Origin: a bacterium
Lineage (GTDB): Bacteria > Orphanbacterota > Orphanbacteria > Orphanbacterales > Orphanbacteraceae
DNA length: 64,000 nucleotides
Reading direction: 5' to 3'
Assembly (NCBI GenBank): GCA_025782575.1
Contig: JALGYY010000017.1
Coordinates: 485,892-549,891 of the forward strand
Shown here: piece by piece, positions 27,099 through 36,540 of the stretch
Layout: each line of letters starts with the position of its first letter
How positions within the stretch are numbered: position 1 is the first letter of the stretch
Notes under the pieces: model-generated
Seen by the model: the letters and a program-made list of their open reading frames with translations, nothing else
The model's database searches: none
Told to the model about the DNA's origin: nothing
Position numbers and translations under genes: made by a program

Positions 27099-28265
27099 TT
27101 ATTCGCCCAGGATCAACTGGTACGCCGTTCCGGCGAATCCACCAGGTGTCGCATGAGCGATGGCCGCATTGTTCATGATTCCTACGGAGAACCAGTACGG
27201 CTCGCCGGTCATCGTGTACTGTACATCGTCGGTATTACCTGTGTCCCGGGCACGCTTGATCTTCAGCGACCATTCGCCGTTGGACCAGTTGTGCCACGCG
27301 GAGACGTCACCGCGGCTACCCGTGCCCGGCTTGATGCCCATCAGGCTCGGAATCACGATGTCGCTGTCGTATCCGAACAGAGACTTGTCGAGAACGGTGC
27401 CATCTTCGTCCACCCAGTTGCCGTCGTCGTTCAGGTCGACAATCAGTCTGGCCACACCGGCATCGATTTCGGTCTGCATGATCCAGTGATAATCGGTACG
27501 GCCGGGAATCCAGTACATGGGAGCCGTAACAGTCGGACCGGCGCTGGTCACCAGTTCCTGGTTATTGCTGCTGTAGGCACCGGTACCTTCGTCACCATGC
27601 CGACCGTTCTCGTCGTTGTTCAGCCACTTGTCGTCGATCTGGTTGACCGGGCCGGTCCGGTCGCGCTTCCAATGCCAGATGTCGGCGAGCTCGCCGGGGG
27701 CATTGGTAGCCATGTTCTTGCCATGGCAGAGCACCGCGCATCCGGTGTTCTCGAAATTGTTCATCGAGATGTTCCAGAACATGGTGAACTTGTCTTCGTA
27801 AGCAGGTGGATTACCGAATTCGTCGGGGTACTTCTTCCCCATCTGCAGCCACTTGCCGCCTGTTTGATTGTAGTACCAGGCCTGGCGCGTCTTTGAGTCT
27901 TCCGCATCATTCCAGGTTGCAAGGAAATAGATATCGTTGTCGGTATAGACCGACTTCATTGTCAGGTTGATCTCCATTCCTTCGTAGTCATCCCACCAGA
28001 TATCGTGCCCGTCAACTTCGACGTCATACGGTGTCACGATGGTGGCGATGCTCACCCCTTCAACATCAGCCCAGAGAGCGTCAACCGTGGCATTCTCGGC
28101 CGGCGCTGTTGAGACTTTCTCCGATACGAGCGCTCCATCCGGATACTCGGGGGCCACCGGACCTGGGGTATCATTGTCGTCGCTCGAACTGCAGGACACC
28201 AAGCCCAAGCCGATCACGCCAATCAGCGCACCCAATAAGGGTCTAAACTGCAAGAGTCGCCTCAT
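27099..28265 (-). CDS. Ethylbenzene-dehydrogenase-related haem-binding domain lipoprotein
   Basis: This 388-residue protein starts MRRLLQFRPLLGALIG, with GGAGGAG upstream of the ATG; a longer frame upstream is not needed. The lipobox LVSC puts a lipidated Cys near residue 22. The rest resembles the EB_dh domain, the haem b-binding gamma subunit fold of ethylbenzene dehydrogenase and related DMSO-reductase-family enzymes, with WWDDYEGMEINL and the central CAVLCHGKN (a CxxxCH motif). Aromatic and Asp-rich stretches suggest a periplasmic or surface beta-sandwich. The expected molybdopterin catalytic subunit is not nearby, so it may be a stand-alone electron-transfer or haem-binding lipoprotein. 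A two-component system lies downstream. Confidence 0.75.
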   Translation of the reverse strand: MRRLLQFRPLLGALIGVIGLGLVSCSSSDDNDTPGPVAPEYPDGALVSEKVSTAPAENATVDALWADVEGVSIATIVTPYDVEVDGHDIWWDDYEGMEINLTMKSVYTDNDIYFLATWNDAEDSKTRQAWYYNQTGGKWLQMGKKYPDEFGNPPAYEDKFTMFWNISMNNFENTGCAVLCHGKNMATNAPGELADIWHWKRDRTGPVNQIDDKWLNNDENGRHGDEGTGAYSSNNQELVTSAGPTVTAPMYWIPGRTDYHWIMQTEIDAGVARLIVDLNDDGNWVDEDGTVLDKSLFGYDSDIVIPSLMGIKPGTGSRGDVSAWHNWSNGEWSLKIKRARDTGNTDDVQYTMTGEPYWFSVGIMNNAAIAHATPGGFAGTAYQLILGE

Positions 28266-28524
28266 TTTAGGGTTCTCCTCCTGTTCTGGCTTGCGCCCAC
28301 ATTTACTTGTGCGAGCCCCAGCCGCCACAATTTCTATCTCCGGTGCGGAGATGCCGCACGGCGAAGATACAAAGACCGCGCCACCCGGTCCTGCCAGGCA
28401 GCACACACAATCTAGGTGGCAGCTAAATTTTCACAAGTGAACATTTTCTTACATTTCGTTAAGAATCGGCGGGGGCACTCGAAATTCTGTAAGTCGTTGA
28501 AATAATTAAGATTGATCGAGATTT

Positions 28525-29013
28525 TCAGTGAGGAATATCTCCGTCTGCCCGCTTCCGTTTCCCCTGGAAGAATGAGGCAAGCAGTCCGGCTGCTTCCTGC
28601 TCGGCGATTCCATGGATTACTTCGACAGTATGGTTGAGACGGGGATCCCGGACGACGTCGGCCAGGGAGAGGCAGGCACCCGCTTTGGGGTCGGTCGCGG
28701 CAAAAACGAGACGATCGAGGCGGGCGAGCACGATCGCGCCAGCGCACATGTGACACGGCTCCAACGTGACGTAGAGAGTCGCGCCGCTCAGGCGCCAGTT
28801 ATCGAGGGCCTGTGCTGCCGCGCCGATCGCGATGATCTCGGCGTGGGCGGTCGGATCGCTGGTCCCCTCGGTCCGGTTGTGCCCCCGCCCGATGATGTGC
28901 GCTTCGTGAACGATCACGGCGCCGACAGGAACTTCGCCTTCTTCCGCCGCCCGCTCCGCTTCGCGCAGGGCAACGGCCATCCAGCTCTCATGATCGTCGT
29001 GCTCGATTAACAT
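28525..29013 (-). CDS. tadA: tRNA-specific adenosine-34 deaminase
   Basis: This 162-residue cytidine-deaminase-fold enzyme has the zinc and catalytic residues H57-A-E59 and P-C87-H-M-C90. EVPVGAVIV near 27 is conserved in TadA. It converts A34 to inosine in tRNA-Arg(ACG). A tRNA-Arg with anticodon ACG is present at 35.1 kb in this same window, so enzyme and substrate agree. Confidence 0.94.
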   Translation of the reverse strand: MLIEHDDHESWMAVALREAERAAEEGEVPVGAVIVHEAHIIGRGHNRTEGTSDPTAHAEIIAIGAAAQALDNWRLSGATLYVTLEPCHMCAGAIVLARLDRLVFAATDPKAGACLSLADVVRDPRLNHTVEVIHGIAEQEAAGLLASFFQGKRKRADGDIPH

Positions 29014-29045
29014 GGATTCAGAATAACGGATGCAGGGGATGAGGC

Positions 29046-30794
29046 CTATCTCGGATTCTGTTTCTTCAATTCCCGGCGGGCGGCGGCAAGAAGAGCATCA
29101 CCGTTCTTGGCGTTCGGGGCATAAGGGGCGGCTGTAGTGAGTGCGGATTCCGCGTCAACCTGGCGGCCGGATTCTATGAGCGCGAGGGCCGCGCGAATAT
29201 AGAACGCGAATACGATTTCACGCTCCGCGGGATCAATCCGCCCTTCGTGGCGGGCGCGAATAGTGAGGGGATACTTGTCGAAGTCGTAGATCGGCACGTA
29301 CGAATCCAAGGGCGGGTTAACGGTATGCATGATTCCGTAGGGGTAGACATGTGGCGCCCCAATGGGGGGGTCAGGCGGGCGAGTCAGGTCATTGGGCTCT
29401 TTCGAATAGAACTTGCGAGACCGACTCCCTTCGCCGTACTCGTTACCCGCCATCTGATAAATTCCCTTCGGTTCACGAATCCAGACGTCTCCCCCCACAC
29501 CCTCCACCTGCTGCAGATAGATGATCGGCATGAGGACTTGACCCTCAGCGACATTCAGTTCTGCCCTTCCGGGAAGCGGATCCAGATAGAGCCGGCCCAG
29601 GTCGGACGCAGCATAGTTGTCTCGCTGATTCTGGGTCGGCCAGCCGCGAGCAGCACCCAGAACCGGAATGAGAAGAAGCACCAGCGGCGCCCAGCGGAGT
29701 CTCGCCAGATTACCCAGCACTGCCGCGCCGAGCCCGGCGAACGTGCAAACCGCGACCGTTACAGGGAGAAAGAAGATGCGATTACTCGAGAACGATTGCA
29801 CGTTGTCACGAAGATCGATGAGCGCGGGCAACAGCAGAATCCCAAGCGCGATCGCCCCGAAGAGCGCCCGGCCCGCACGAGGCCACCGTGCGGGCGAGAG
29901 CGCGAACCCGATAAGAGCAAGCCCGAGCAATGGAAGGCCGATCTCCCCCTTCAGGATCGTCGCCACCAGCCCTAGTTTTTCTCCCCACGCCAGGTCAGCC
30001 ACGCCGCCCCCCCCAGACAGAACGTCACTGTACCGCGCCCGGGAGACATGCTCCCAGAGGCCGGACCATGTCGCCGGGTCTCCCCACCGGAGCGCCACGT
30101 CGCTGTTCGCCCGGATCATCAGATAGCAATGGACCGTCATGGGGAGAAGAAAAATGGCGACCGCAATAAGAGCCTTCTTCTGCCAGCCAGTCGACACCGA
30201 TTCGACATCACTTTCGACATCAATCGACCTCTTCTCCCCGAACGGAATCAGGAGCAGAATCGCCGGGAGATAGAAGAGTCCGATCGGATGATGGGCGACT
30301 CCCGTACCCGCGATGTACGCCGCAAGATAGAGACCGCGCGCACCAAGGCCCCCTCTCGACTCCCTTCGTACAGCGAACGGAATGAGCAGAAGCAGCAGCA
30401 ATGCCGTCGCGTAAACTTCGGCGATGAGTGCCTGGCTCCAGAACGTCGGGGAGACGCCGAGCAGTAACCCCGCCAGCATGCCGGATGACAAGCTTCCCGA
30501 TACCCGCCGCACCAGAACGGCGAGAACGCCGCAGGCGAGCGCCGCGCTGATCGCCGAGAGCAGGTTCATTCGAACGGCGGGCAGCTCGCCGACCGGAAGG
30601 CGGAGAGCGAGATTTCCGGCAAGAGAGTAAAGCGCGTAACCGGGAGGATGGGCGACGCCCAGTGTTTTCGCAGCCGCGACGAGTTCACCAGAATCGCCGA
30701 ACAGAATCGTCGGTGCCAGAGTGGACGCATAGAGGGCGAAGAGAATGATCGTGACGATCACGCCCTCCAGGGAAAGGCGCGCTCCCCCGCTCAT
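29046..30794 (-). CDS. DUF2723-family membrane protein (protein O-mannosyltransferase-like)
   Basis: This is a 582-residue polytopic protein with about 10-11 helices. The start motif TLAPTILFGDSGELVAAAK and AHPPGYALYSLAG are the signature of DUF2723, a GT-C fold family related to protein O-mannosyltransferases. The Asp in FGDSGE is the likely catalytic or metal residue. The ATG at 30794 overlaps the stop of the TPR-glycosyltransferase gene (ATGA), which fixes the start; a long upstream frame is not used. The soluble C-terminal part has helical repeats. It would transfer a sugar from a polyprenyl carrier to a protein or glycan outside the membrane. Confidence 0.85.
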   Translation of the reverse strand: MSGGARLSLEGVIVTIILFALYASTLAPTILFGDSGELVAAAKTLGVAHPPGYALYSLAGNLALRLPVGELPAVRMNLLSAISAALACGVLAVLVRRVSGSLSSGMLAGLLLGVSPTFWSQALIAEVYATALLLLLLIPFAVRRESRGGLGARGLYLAAYIAGTGVAHHPIGLFYLPAILLLIPFGEKRSIDVESDVESVSTGWQKKALIAVAIFLLPMTVHCYLMIRANSDVALRWGDPATWSGLWEHVSRARYSDVLSGGGGVADLAWGEKLGLVATILKGEIGLPLLGLALIGFALSPARWPRAGRALFGAIALGILLLPALIDLRDNVQSFSSNRIFFLPVTVAVCTFAGLGAAVLGNLARLRWAPLVLLLIPVLGAARGWPTQNQRDNYAASDLGRLYLDPLPGRAELNVAEGQVLMPIIYLQQVEGVGGDVWIREPKGIYQMAGNEYGEGSRSRKFYSKEPNDLTRPPDPPIGAPHVYPYGIMHTVNPPLDSYVPIYDFDKYPLTIRARHEGRIDPAEREIVFAFYIRAALALIESGRQVDAESALTTAAPYAPNAKNGDALLAAARRELKKQNPR

Positions 30795-32827
30795 GACCCC
30801 CGCCCCATCCCGCCGGGAAGATCCGTGGTGAGAGGATACCTTCCGGTTAGCTGACGGAACCGGCTCCGCGCATCCTGTGCCAACGCCCCGTTTCCCGATC
30901 GATCTGCGAGATCTGCCAGCAGCGCCCACCCCATCGGCTCGATGGGAAATCGAACTGTAAGCTCGCGGCACTCCACGATCGCCTCTTCCTGCCTGCCTAT
31001 ATCGAAAAGCGCCGCCGCCCGGCCGAACCGGGTCTCGGGAACAAGGGTCGTCCCTCGCCTGAGCGCCTCTTCAAATCGAGCGAGCGCTCCTTCACCATCT
31101 CCGAGCGCGAGTAGTACGTTCCCATAGTTGGTATAGACATCCGGATCGTTCGGATCGGATTCGATCGCCCTGTCGAGCCCCTCCCGCGCCCCCTCCAGGT
31201 CGCCCGTCATAGTTCGAATACCCGCCACGTTGTTCCAGACGAATGAACCGTAACCGGGATCGATTCTCCATGCTTCAAGCAACATGTCTTCCGCCTGCTG
31301 GAATCTCCCCTGCCGGGCAAGTAAGCCGCCCAGGTTGATCCGTGTTCGGGGACTCGCCGGATCGATCGCCAGCGAACGCCTGTACTCCCGCTCGGCCGGC
31401 CTCACCTTCCCCACTTCAGCGAAAGCAAATCCCCGCGCGAAGGCAAGTTCCGCTTCATCACCGGCAACTTTCACATCCCGAAAACCGCTGAATGAAATCC
31501 CGCCGACTATGACAAGCACAGGGATCGCCCAGCGCCAGGGGAAGCGCGCCTCTCCACTCCCCTTCCCGGCGCGCCACGAACTCCACGCACTCGAAACTGT
31601 ATGGCCGGCAAATAATATGAAGAGCGGCACAATGGGTAGCCGAAAGCGGGCACAGACGAAAAACGCGATTACAAGCCCGGTCTGGATGATAAGAAAGATC
31701 AGGATCAGCTCTTTGCCCGGCCGATTCGCCCCTGGCAAAAACATCCCGATGATTGCGAGCGGCAGAATCAGCCCGAAGCCGATGTTCACGAAGTAGAGAA
31801 GAGGGGCGTAGTCCCGCACATAGGAGGCGACCGGCCGGTTGTTCGGGATCTCATGATTGTTAAGAAAAAAGTACACTTTGTCGGCGAACAGCCGGAGTGC
31901 CCCGGCCGGGTTCGATCGCATCCACTTCACCGTGCGACCGGTCCAGTATCGCGACACTTCCGACGGCGACAATATTCTTCCTGTTTCCCGTTCCGCCATC
32001 AACTTGGCGGCGAGCCAGACGTTGTCCTGATATTCTTTCGTCTCATAGGCGACATCCGCCCAGCCCGGTATGGTCGCGGTCTTGCCGTCCGAATCGGAGT
32101 TATTTCCGATATAAAGATTGATCCCCCCCTGAGACGCTACGACAACCGGATCACCGGAAAGCGCGACATTCCGATAGGTCGCCCACGCCGGGAACAGAGC
32201 AAGGCCGGCGACAAAGAGCCCCAGGACAACTGGAAACCGAGAACGCCCGCGAATGTGGCGCACCATCCAAAGAAGTAAGAAGGGTATGAGCGGGAGGAGT
32301 GTCGGCCGGGTTACGGCAGCGGCTCCGAGTACGAGCCCGGCGATCGGCCATCCGACCGCTGTTCGCCCTTTCATTGCTCGGAGTAACATCCAGATACCGA
32401 AAAGCGAAAGAAAGAGAAAGAGCGACGTTACGAGCAGTTCTCCTTCGAAGTAGACCAATGGATAGTATAGGAGAGCGATTCCCGCTGCGATGGGCCCTGT
32501 GGGAGGTCGAAAAAGACGGTTGCCGATCGCCGAAAGCAGAACGAGCGAGCCCAATCCCATGAGAAATTGGAAGATACGGGGCCCGAGGGGCCAGGAGGCA
32601 CCCGCACGGTAAAGAGACCCGATCACCCGCTGGTAGGCGGGCGCCCGAAAGACGTCGAGCTCGTTCTCCGGACGGCCCTCCGCCCACGCAGTGGCTCGAT
32701 CGTGATACCATCGGGCATCGAGCAGCGGGACATCATACTCGGGAGAATTGACTATCCCCACGAGGTAATAGACGCGGATTCCGATGCCGATAAGTAGGAG
32801 GAGTGGGAGGATCCACCCGGTACGCAC
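30791..32827 (-). CDS. GT-C family glycosyltransferase with C-terminal TPR repeats
   Basis: This 678-residue protein has about 10 membrane helices in the first 430 residues. YDVPLLDARWYHDRATAW in the first periplasmic loop carries the acidic residues typical of ArnT/PMT-type GT-C enzymes. Residues about 450-670 form five or six TPR units (AEREYRRSLAIDPASPR; DRAIESDPNDPDVYTNYG) probably outside the membrane. Its stop overlaps the start of the DUF2723 gene, so the two GT-C enzymes are made together. TPR domains may recruit the target. Sugar and target are unknown. Confidence 0.82.
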   Translation of the reverse strand: MRTGWILPLLLLIGIGIRVYYLVGIVNSPEYDVPLLDARWYHDRATAWAEGRPENELDVFRAPAYQRVIGSLYRAGASWPLGPRIFQFLMGLGSLVLLSAIGNRLFRPPTGPIAAGIALLYYPLVYFEGELLVTSLFLFLSLFGIWMLLRAMKGRTAVGWPIAGLVLGAAAVTRPTLLPLIPFLLLWMVRHIRGRSRFPVVLGLFVAGLALFPAWATYRNVALSGDPVVVASQGGINLYIGNNSDSDGKTATIPGWADVAYETKEYQDNVWLAAKLMAERETGRILSPSEVSRYWTGRTVKWMRSNPAGALRLFADKVYFFLNNHEIPNNRPVASYVRDYAPLLYFVNIGFGLILPLAIIGMFLPGANRPGKELILIFLIIQTGLVIAFFVCARFRLPIVPLFILFAGHTVSSAWSSWRAGKGSGEARFPWRWAIPVLVIVGGISFSGFRDVKVAGDEAELAFARGFAFAEVGKVRPAEREYRRSLAIDPASPRTRINLGGLLARQGRFQQAEDMLLEAWRIDPGYGSFVWNNVAGIRTMTGDLEGAREGLDRAIESDPNDPDVYTNYGNVLLALGDGEGALARFEEALRRGTTLVPETRFGRAAALFDIGRQEEAIVECRELTVRFPIEPMGWALLADLADRSGNGALAQDARSRFRQLTGRYPLTTDLPGGMGRGS

Positions 32828-32904
32828 GCTCTCACTTCCTCCCGGGGTTCGAGGATTCCCGACTCCGGCACCGTATCATCTGAAGCCGATGGAAGGAAGG
32901 ATTG

Positions 32905-34131
32905 ATGAAAGAGAGACTCTTCTGCGCCCTTCGCCCGTTCATCTGGGCATCGGTAGTCACGCTCGTCGCCATTACGCTTCTGCTCACCTCCTCGTGCGGA
33001 TCGGGCAATAATCCGACCGAGGTGCCCGGAGGCGAACCATCCGTGCTCATTACATCCCCCTCGGACGGTGGCTCCGCCTCGGGAATCGGTTTTTTCGTAA
33101 CCGGGAGCGTAGCCGACGACAGCCTCGTCACGAAAATCAGGCTTGTTGCCGGGGGAACGCCGTTCGACAGCGTAGTTACCAATACTCGAAGCCTTCAATA
33201 CTCCCTCTTCCTGCCGGCATGTCTCTTCAGTACCGACGACAATCTGGAAATTACAATTGAAGCGATCGATAACGATGGCAGGAAAGGGTCACGGTCGATC
33301 ACGGTCGATCTCCTCCAGAGGACGAGCTTCGCTATCGGCGTCTCCTCGGACAACGAGAGAGAACCGAGCTGGTCACCCGACGGCCAGAGCATTGCTTACC
33401 ACTCAGAGGGGACGACTGGTAACCAGGATATTTTTGCGGTCGACGCGACTGTCGAAGGCGTCCCGCTTCAGCTCACCACCTCGTCCAGTGATGACGTCTC
33501 ACCCAGCTGGTCACCGAACGGCTCCCACATCGCCTATGCTTCGGACAGTTCGGGAAACTGGGACATCTGGACCGTCCCCGCTGCCGGTGGTCAACCGGTA
33601 CGCATCACGACGAACGGCGCCGATGATGTAGCTCCCGCCTGGTCTCCCCGGGCGCTCGACATTGCGTTTCAATCGGATCGGGGACTGAGCGAGAACATCT
33701 ATTCGGTTCCGGTGTCCGGCGGGGCGGCGGCCGGAGAGCCGGTACAGCTGACAGCACTGAATTCATTCGAAGGGGAACCGTCCTGGAACGGTGATGCGAG
33801 CTCTCTCATTTTCGAAACTAACGTGAACGGCAGCCTCGACATCGGTCGGGTCAACCCGCCGAGTAATGAGATCGCCACTGTGGGGGGCGCCAACTCTCCC
33901 TCATTCCTTCAAACCGATCCGCACTGGTCCATCCTGGGAGACTACATATTGTTCGCTGATGATCTGCCAGGACTACCGGCGATCTACGTACTCCACCCAC
34001 CGTCTGGTCTCGTAAATCTGCTGGTCAATACAGGTGTGCCGGATGTGGAACCGGTCTGGTCGCCCAATGGGGACAGGATCGCGTACTCATCCCGGACGGG
34101 CGGCACGTATGACATATGGGTGCTGGAGTAA
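32905..34131 (+). CDS. Lipoprotein with PD40/TolB-like beta-propeller repeats
   Basis: This is a 408-residue protein. The signal peptide ends in LLTSSC, so it is a lipoprotein. An Ig-like domain (about 45-130: ITSPSDGGSASGIGFF) is followed by a propeller built of PD40 repeats with the repeated cores EPSWSPDGQSIAYHS, SPSWSPNGSHIAYAS, APAWSPRALDIAFQS and EPVWSPNGDRIAYSS. It resembles the TolB propeller but has no N-terminal TolB domain. It is probably an envelope protein that binds other proteins or peptidoglycan. The gene is convergent with the REC-XRE regulator gene. Confidence 0.85.
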   Translation: MKERLFCALRPFIWASVVTLVAITLLLTSSCGSGNNPTEVPGGEPSVLITSPSDGGSASGIGFFVTGSVADDSLVTKIRLVAGGTPFDSVVTNTRSLQYSLFLPACLFSTDDNLEITIEAIDNDGRKGSRSITVDLLQRTSFAIGVSSDNEREPSWSPDGQSIAYHSEGTTGNQDIFAVDATVEGVPLQLTTSSSDDVSPSWSPNGSHIAYASDSSGNWDIWTVPAAGGQPVRITTNGADDVAPAWSPRALDIAFQSDRGLSENIYSVPVSGGAAAGEPVQLTALNSFEGEPSWNGDASSLIFETNVNGSLDIGRVNPPSNEIATVGGANSPSFLQTDPHWSILGDYILFADDLPGLPAIYVLHPPSGLVNLLVNTGVPDVEPVWSPNGDRIAYSSRTGGTYDIWVLE

Positions 34132-34152
34132 AGCGGGCGGCAGCGCCCCGGC

Positions 34153-34761
34153 CTAAAACCCCTCGAAGAGCTGGTGGAGCGGCTTCGCCAGCGCGACCGA
34201 TACCTTGTAGAGTGTTGGAATGGACGGCGAACTTTCGCCTCGCTCGATCTGGGAAATCAGGCTCGTAGAGAGCCCGATCCGCTTGGAAAGCTGCCTGAGA
34301 GTCAGATTGAGTTCTTTCCGTTCGTGCCGGATTCGGCGTCCCACTTCCCGTGTAATGAACTCCACCGGATCACTCGCGAGGCCATGTTTATTGATGGCGG
34401 TCTGTATAACGCTTCTCAGGTAATCGAGACGAATCGGTTTCGTCAGATAGTCGATGGCGCCGTAGTTCTTCATTCCTTCGATCGCTCCGCTCATAGACGG
34501 CTGCCCGGTCAACATGATGACGCAGACATCGGAGTCGAGTTCGCGGAGCTCACCGAGGAGATCGATGCCGTTCTCCCCCGGCAGGATCACATCGATGACC
34601 ACGATCTGGTATTGAGCTTCTTTGAATGCCTTCCGGGCGGAAGGCGCATCGTTCACTGTCTTTACCCGGAACCCGTCCCGCTCCAGATACTTTCGGCAGA
34701 TGTCGCAGATCGCCTGGTCATCATCGACCACCAGAATCCCGACCGGACTGGCGTGGTTCAT
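34153..34761 (-). CDS. Response regulator with C-terminal XRE-type HTH domain
   Basis: This 202-residue protein starts at MNHASPVGIL, with GGAAGGGAA before the ATG. The receiver domain (about 7-125) has D57 in VVIDVILPGENG and K in DYLTKPIRL. A helix-turn-helix of the Cro/C1 type fills the C-terminus (about 140-202: LTLRQLSKRIGLSTSLISQI). Fusion of REC with XRE, rather than OmpR or NarL, is uncommon. No kinase gene is adjacent, so it is an orphan regulator. It probably represses or activates as a dimer; targets are unknown. Confidence 0.87.
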   Translation of the reverse strand: MNHASPVGILVVDDDQAICDICRKYLERDGFRVKTVNDAPSARKAFKEAQYQIVVIDVILPGENGIDLLGELRELDSDVCVIMLTGQPSMSGAIEGMKNYGAIDYLTKPIRLDYLRSVIQTAINKHGLASDPVEFITREVGRRIRHERKELNLTLRQLSKRIGLSTSLISQIERGESSPSIPTLYKVSVALAKPLHQLFEGF

Positions 34762-35059
34762 TCTTTTCCCTTCCGTCGCATAGTGGGCCCTGCTTCTTGG
34801 GACTGCTCTAGTCACAATCTTCTCCCTGTTTGGAAACGGGGCACCTCAACTTGCCGGGGAAGGCCGGCATCATTCCCTCGAGGGCGATCTACTCCCCCCA
34901 GGGATGGCGGCACACACCTGACCGTGGACGGTTCGGTCCGGCATTGTGCGGCAACTCGGCTGTCGCTAGCCTACCAGACACATCAACGAAGAGCAAGATC
35001 GTTTGATGGAGGGTAAAACGGAAACGCCCCCCCGACCAGGGCCGGAGGGGCAGAGAAAA

Positions 35060-35133
35060 TACGCCCAGCAGGATTTGAACCCGCAACCTCCTGGTCCGTA
35101 GCCAGACGCTCTATCCAATTGAGCTATGGGCGC
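35060..35133 (-). tRNA. tRNA-Arg(ACG)
   Basis: This is a 74-base gene. The acceptor stem pairs GCGCCCA with TGGGCGT, with a terminal G-T pair. The D-arm is TAGCTCAATTGGATAGAGC, the anticodon loop CTACGGA gives ACG and the T-arm is GGGTTCAAATCC. The CCA is not encoded. A34 needs deamination by TadA, whose gene is at 28.5 kb. Confidence 0.95.
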
Positions 35134-35212
35134 ATAAAAGACTGCTAGGATGTTAAGAAATCGGGGACCTCAAAGCAAGGAGAAAAGGCTTGAATCGGGC
35201 GGGCCGCCCCAC

Positions 35213-36235
35213 TCAGCCGACTCCCCAGCCCATGTTTCCGCCGGCATAGTCGAACAGCGAACTGAGTTGATCCCTGTTTCCAAGCACCAGCAGAATATCC
35301 CCATCCTTGAGAATCATGTCGACAGGCGGGTTGATGGTGTAGTCCATGTCCCGCCGGATCGCGACTACCATAGCGTTCGATTTCTCACGGATCTTCGACT
35401 CCCTGAGAGGCTTCCCTTTCAGGGGGGATTCGGCGCCGATAAAGAGATCATCCAGGATGAGCTGCATATCGGCGTCCCTCGTCACCACGTCGAGGAAATC
35501 GACAACAGAAGGGTTCAGTGCAAACCGGGCCATCCGCGCGCCGGCAATCTCTTCGGGCAGGATCACATGATTTGCCCCGGCGCGGTTCAGCTTTCCAACG
35601 CCCTCCTGGTTCGTTCCTCGCGCGACGATCACCATCTTACTGTTCATGCTCCGCGCGGTAAGCACACCCACGATATTATCGGTCTCGGTGGAAAGCTCAT
35701 ACGTAATCACGCCGGCCCGCCGGATCCCTGCGGCATCCAGATCGGCCTCCTGGGTGCAGTCACCGGCAATGCAATAGTCCCGTGGATTGTCCAGGAGGTA
35801 TTGGCGGACCAGTGCCTCGTCCCGGTCGATCGCTACGAAAGTGACGCCGTGACGCTTCAGTTCTTGAATGATCTGCGCCCCGGTCATGCCGATCCCGCAG
35901 ACAATATAGTGCCCGTCCAGCGACTTGATTCTCTTTTCCATCCACCGCCTCCGAATCTCGGTTCCGAGATGACCTTCCACAATATATCCAAAAATGAGAC
36001 TGATGCCGTATGCCCCGAATGTCACACTCGTGGCGATCAACCCGATCGTAAAAAGCCGCCCCCCGATTGAAAAAGAGTGATCCAACTCGCCGAAACCGAC
36101 TGTAGTCGCTGTAATGACGGTCATGTAGAGGGCGTCAATAAATGCGAGCTTTTCGATCAGCATGAAGCCGGTCGTCCCGGAGGCCAGAATCCAGGCGATC
36201 AGCGCAAATGGAGTGAGAAGTGAGCGGATCTTCAT
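35213..36235 (-). CDS. RCK-domain potassium channel protein
   Basis: This 340-residue protein has two membrane helices around the selectivity filter TTVGFGE near residue 44, then an RCK/TrkA-N domain starting YIVCGIGMTGAQIIQEL and a TrkA-C domain at about 255-330 with VDMILKDGDILLVLGN. This is the MthK/GsuK-like layout of ligand-gated K+ channels. The start at 36235 (MKIRSLLTP) is preferred to a frame eight residues longer. It lies alone between tRNA-Arg and tRNA-Ser(GCT). Confidence 0.92.
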   Translation of the reverse strand: MKIRSLLTPFALIAWILASGTTGFMLIEKLAFIDALYMTVITATTVGFGELDHSFSIGGRLFTIGLIATSVTFGAYGISLIFGYIVEGHLGTEIRRRWMEKRIKSLDGHYIVCGIGMTGAQIIQELKRHGVTFVAIDRDEALVRQYLLDNPRDYCIAGDCTQEADLDAAGIRRAGVITYELSTETDNIVGVLTARSMNSKMVIVARGTNQEGVGKLNRAGANHVILPEEIAGARMARFALNPSVVDFLDVVTRDADMQLILDDLFIGAESPLKGKPLRESKIREKSNAMVVAIRRDMDYTINPPVDMILKDGDILLVLGNRDQLSSLFDYAGGNMGWGVG

Positions 36236-36271
36236 AGCTGTGATCCGGTCTGTTCGCAAGTGGATAATGTG

Positions 36272-36366
<95 letters not shown>

Positions 36367-36441
36367 GTTTTCATGCAGTCAGACCCAGAAAGATACAGGA
36401 AGGGAACCGGAGTGGCAAGAGGGATGAGTGGAAGATGGCGA

Positions 36442-36527
36442 TGGCGGAGGGAGTAGGATTCGAACCCACGAACCTTTCGGTTAACGGTTTTCAAGACCGC
36501 CGCCTTAAACCACTCGGCCATCCCTCC
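36442..36527 (-). tRNA. tRNA-Ser(TGA)
   Basis: This 86-base class II tRNA includes encoded CCA. The anticodon loop CTTGAAA gives TGA (codons TCA and TCG). Its 5' end lies only 13 bases from the integrase stop, so this gene marks the border of the island. The island is on the 5' side of the tRNA, which is unusual for tRNA-directed integration. Confidence 0.95.
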
Positions 36528-36540
36528 GTGGATGGTTAAG

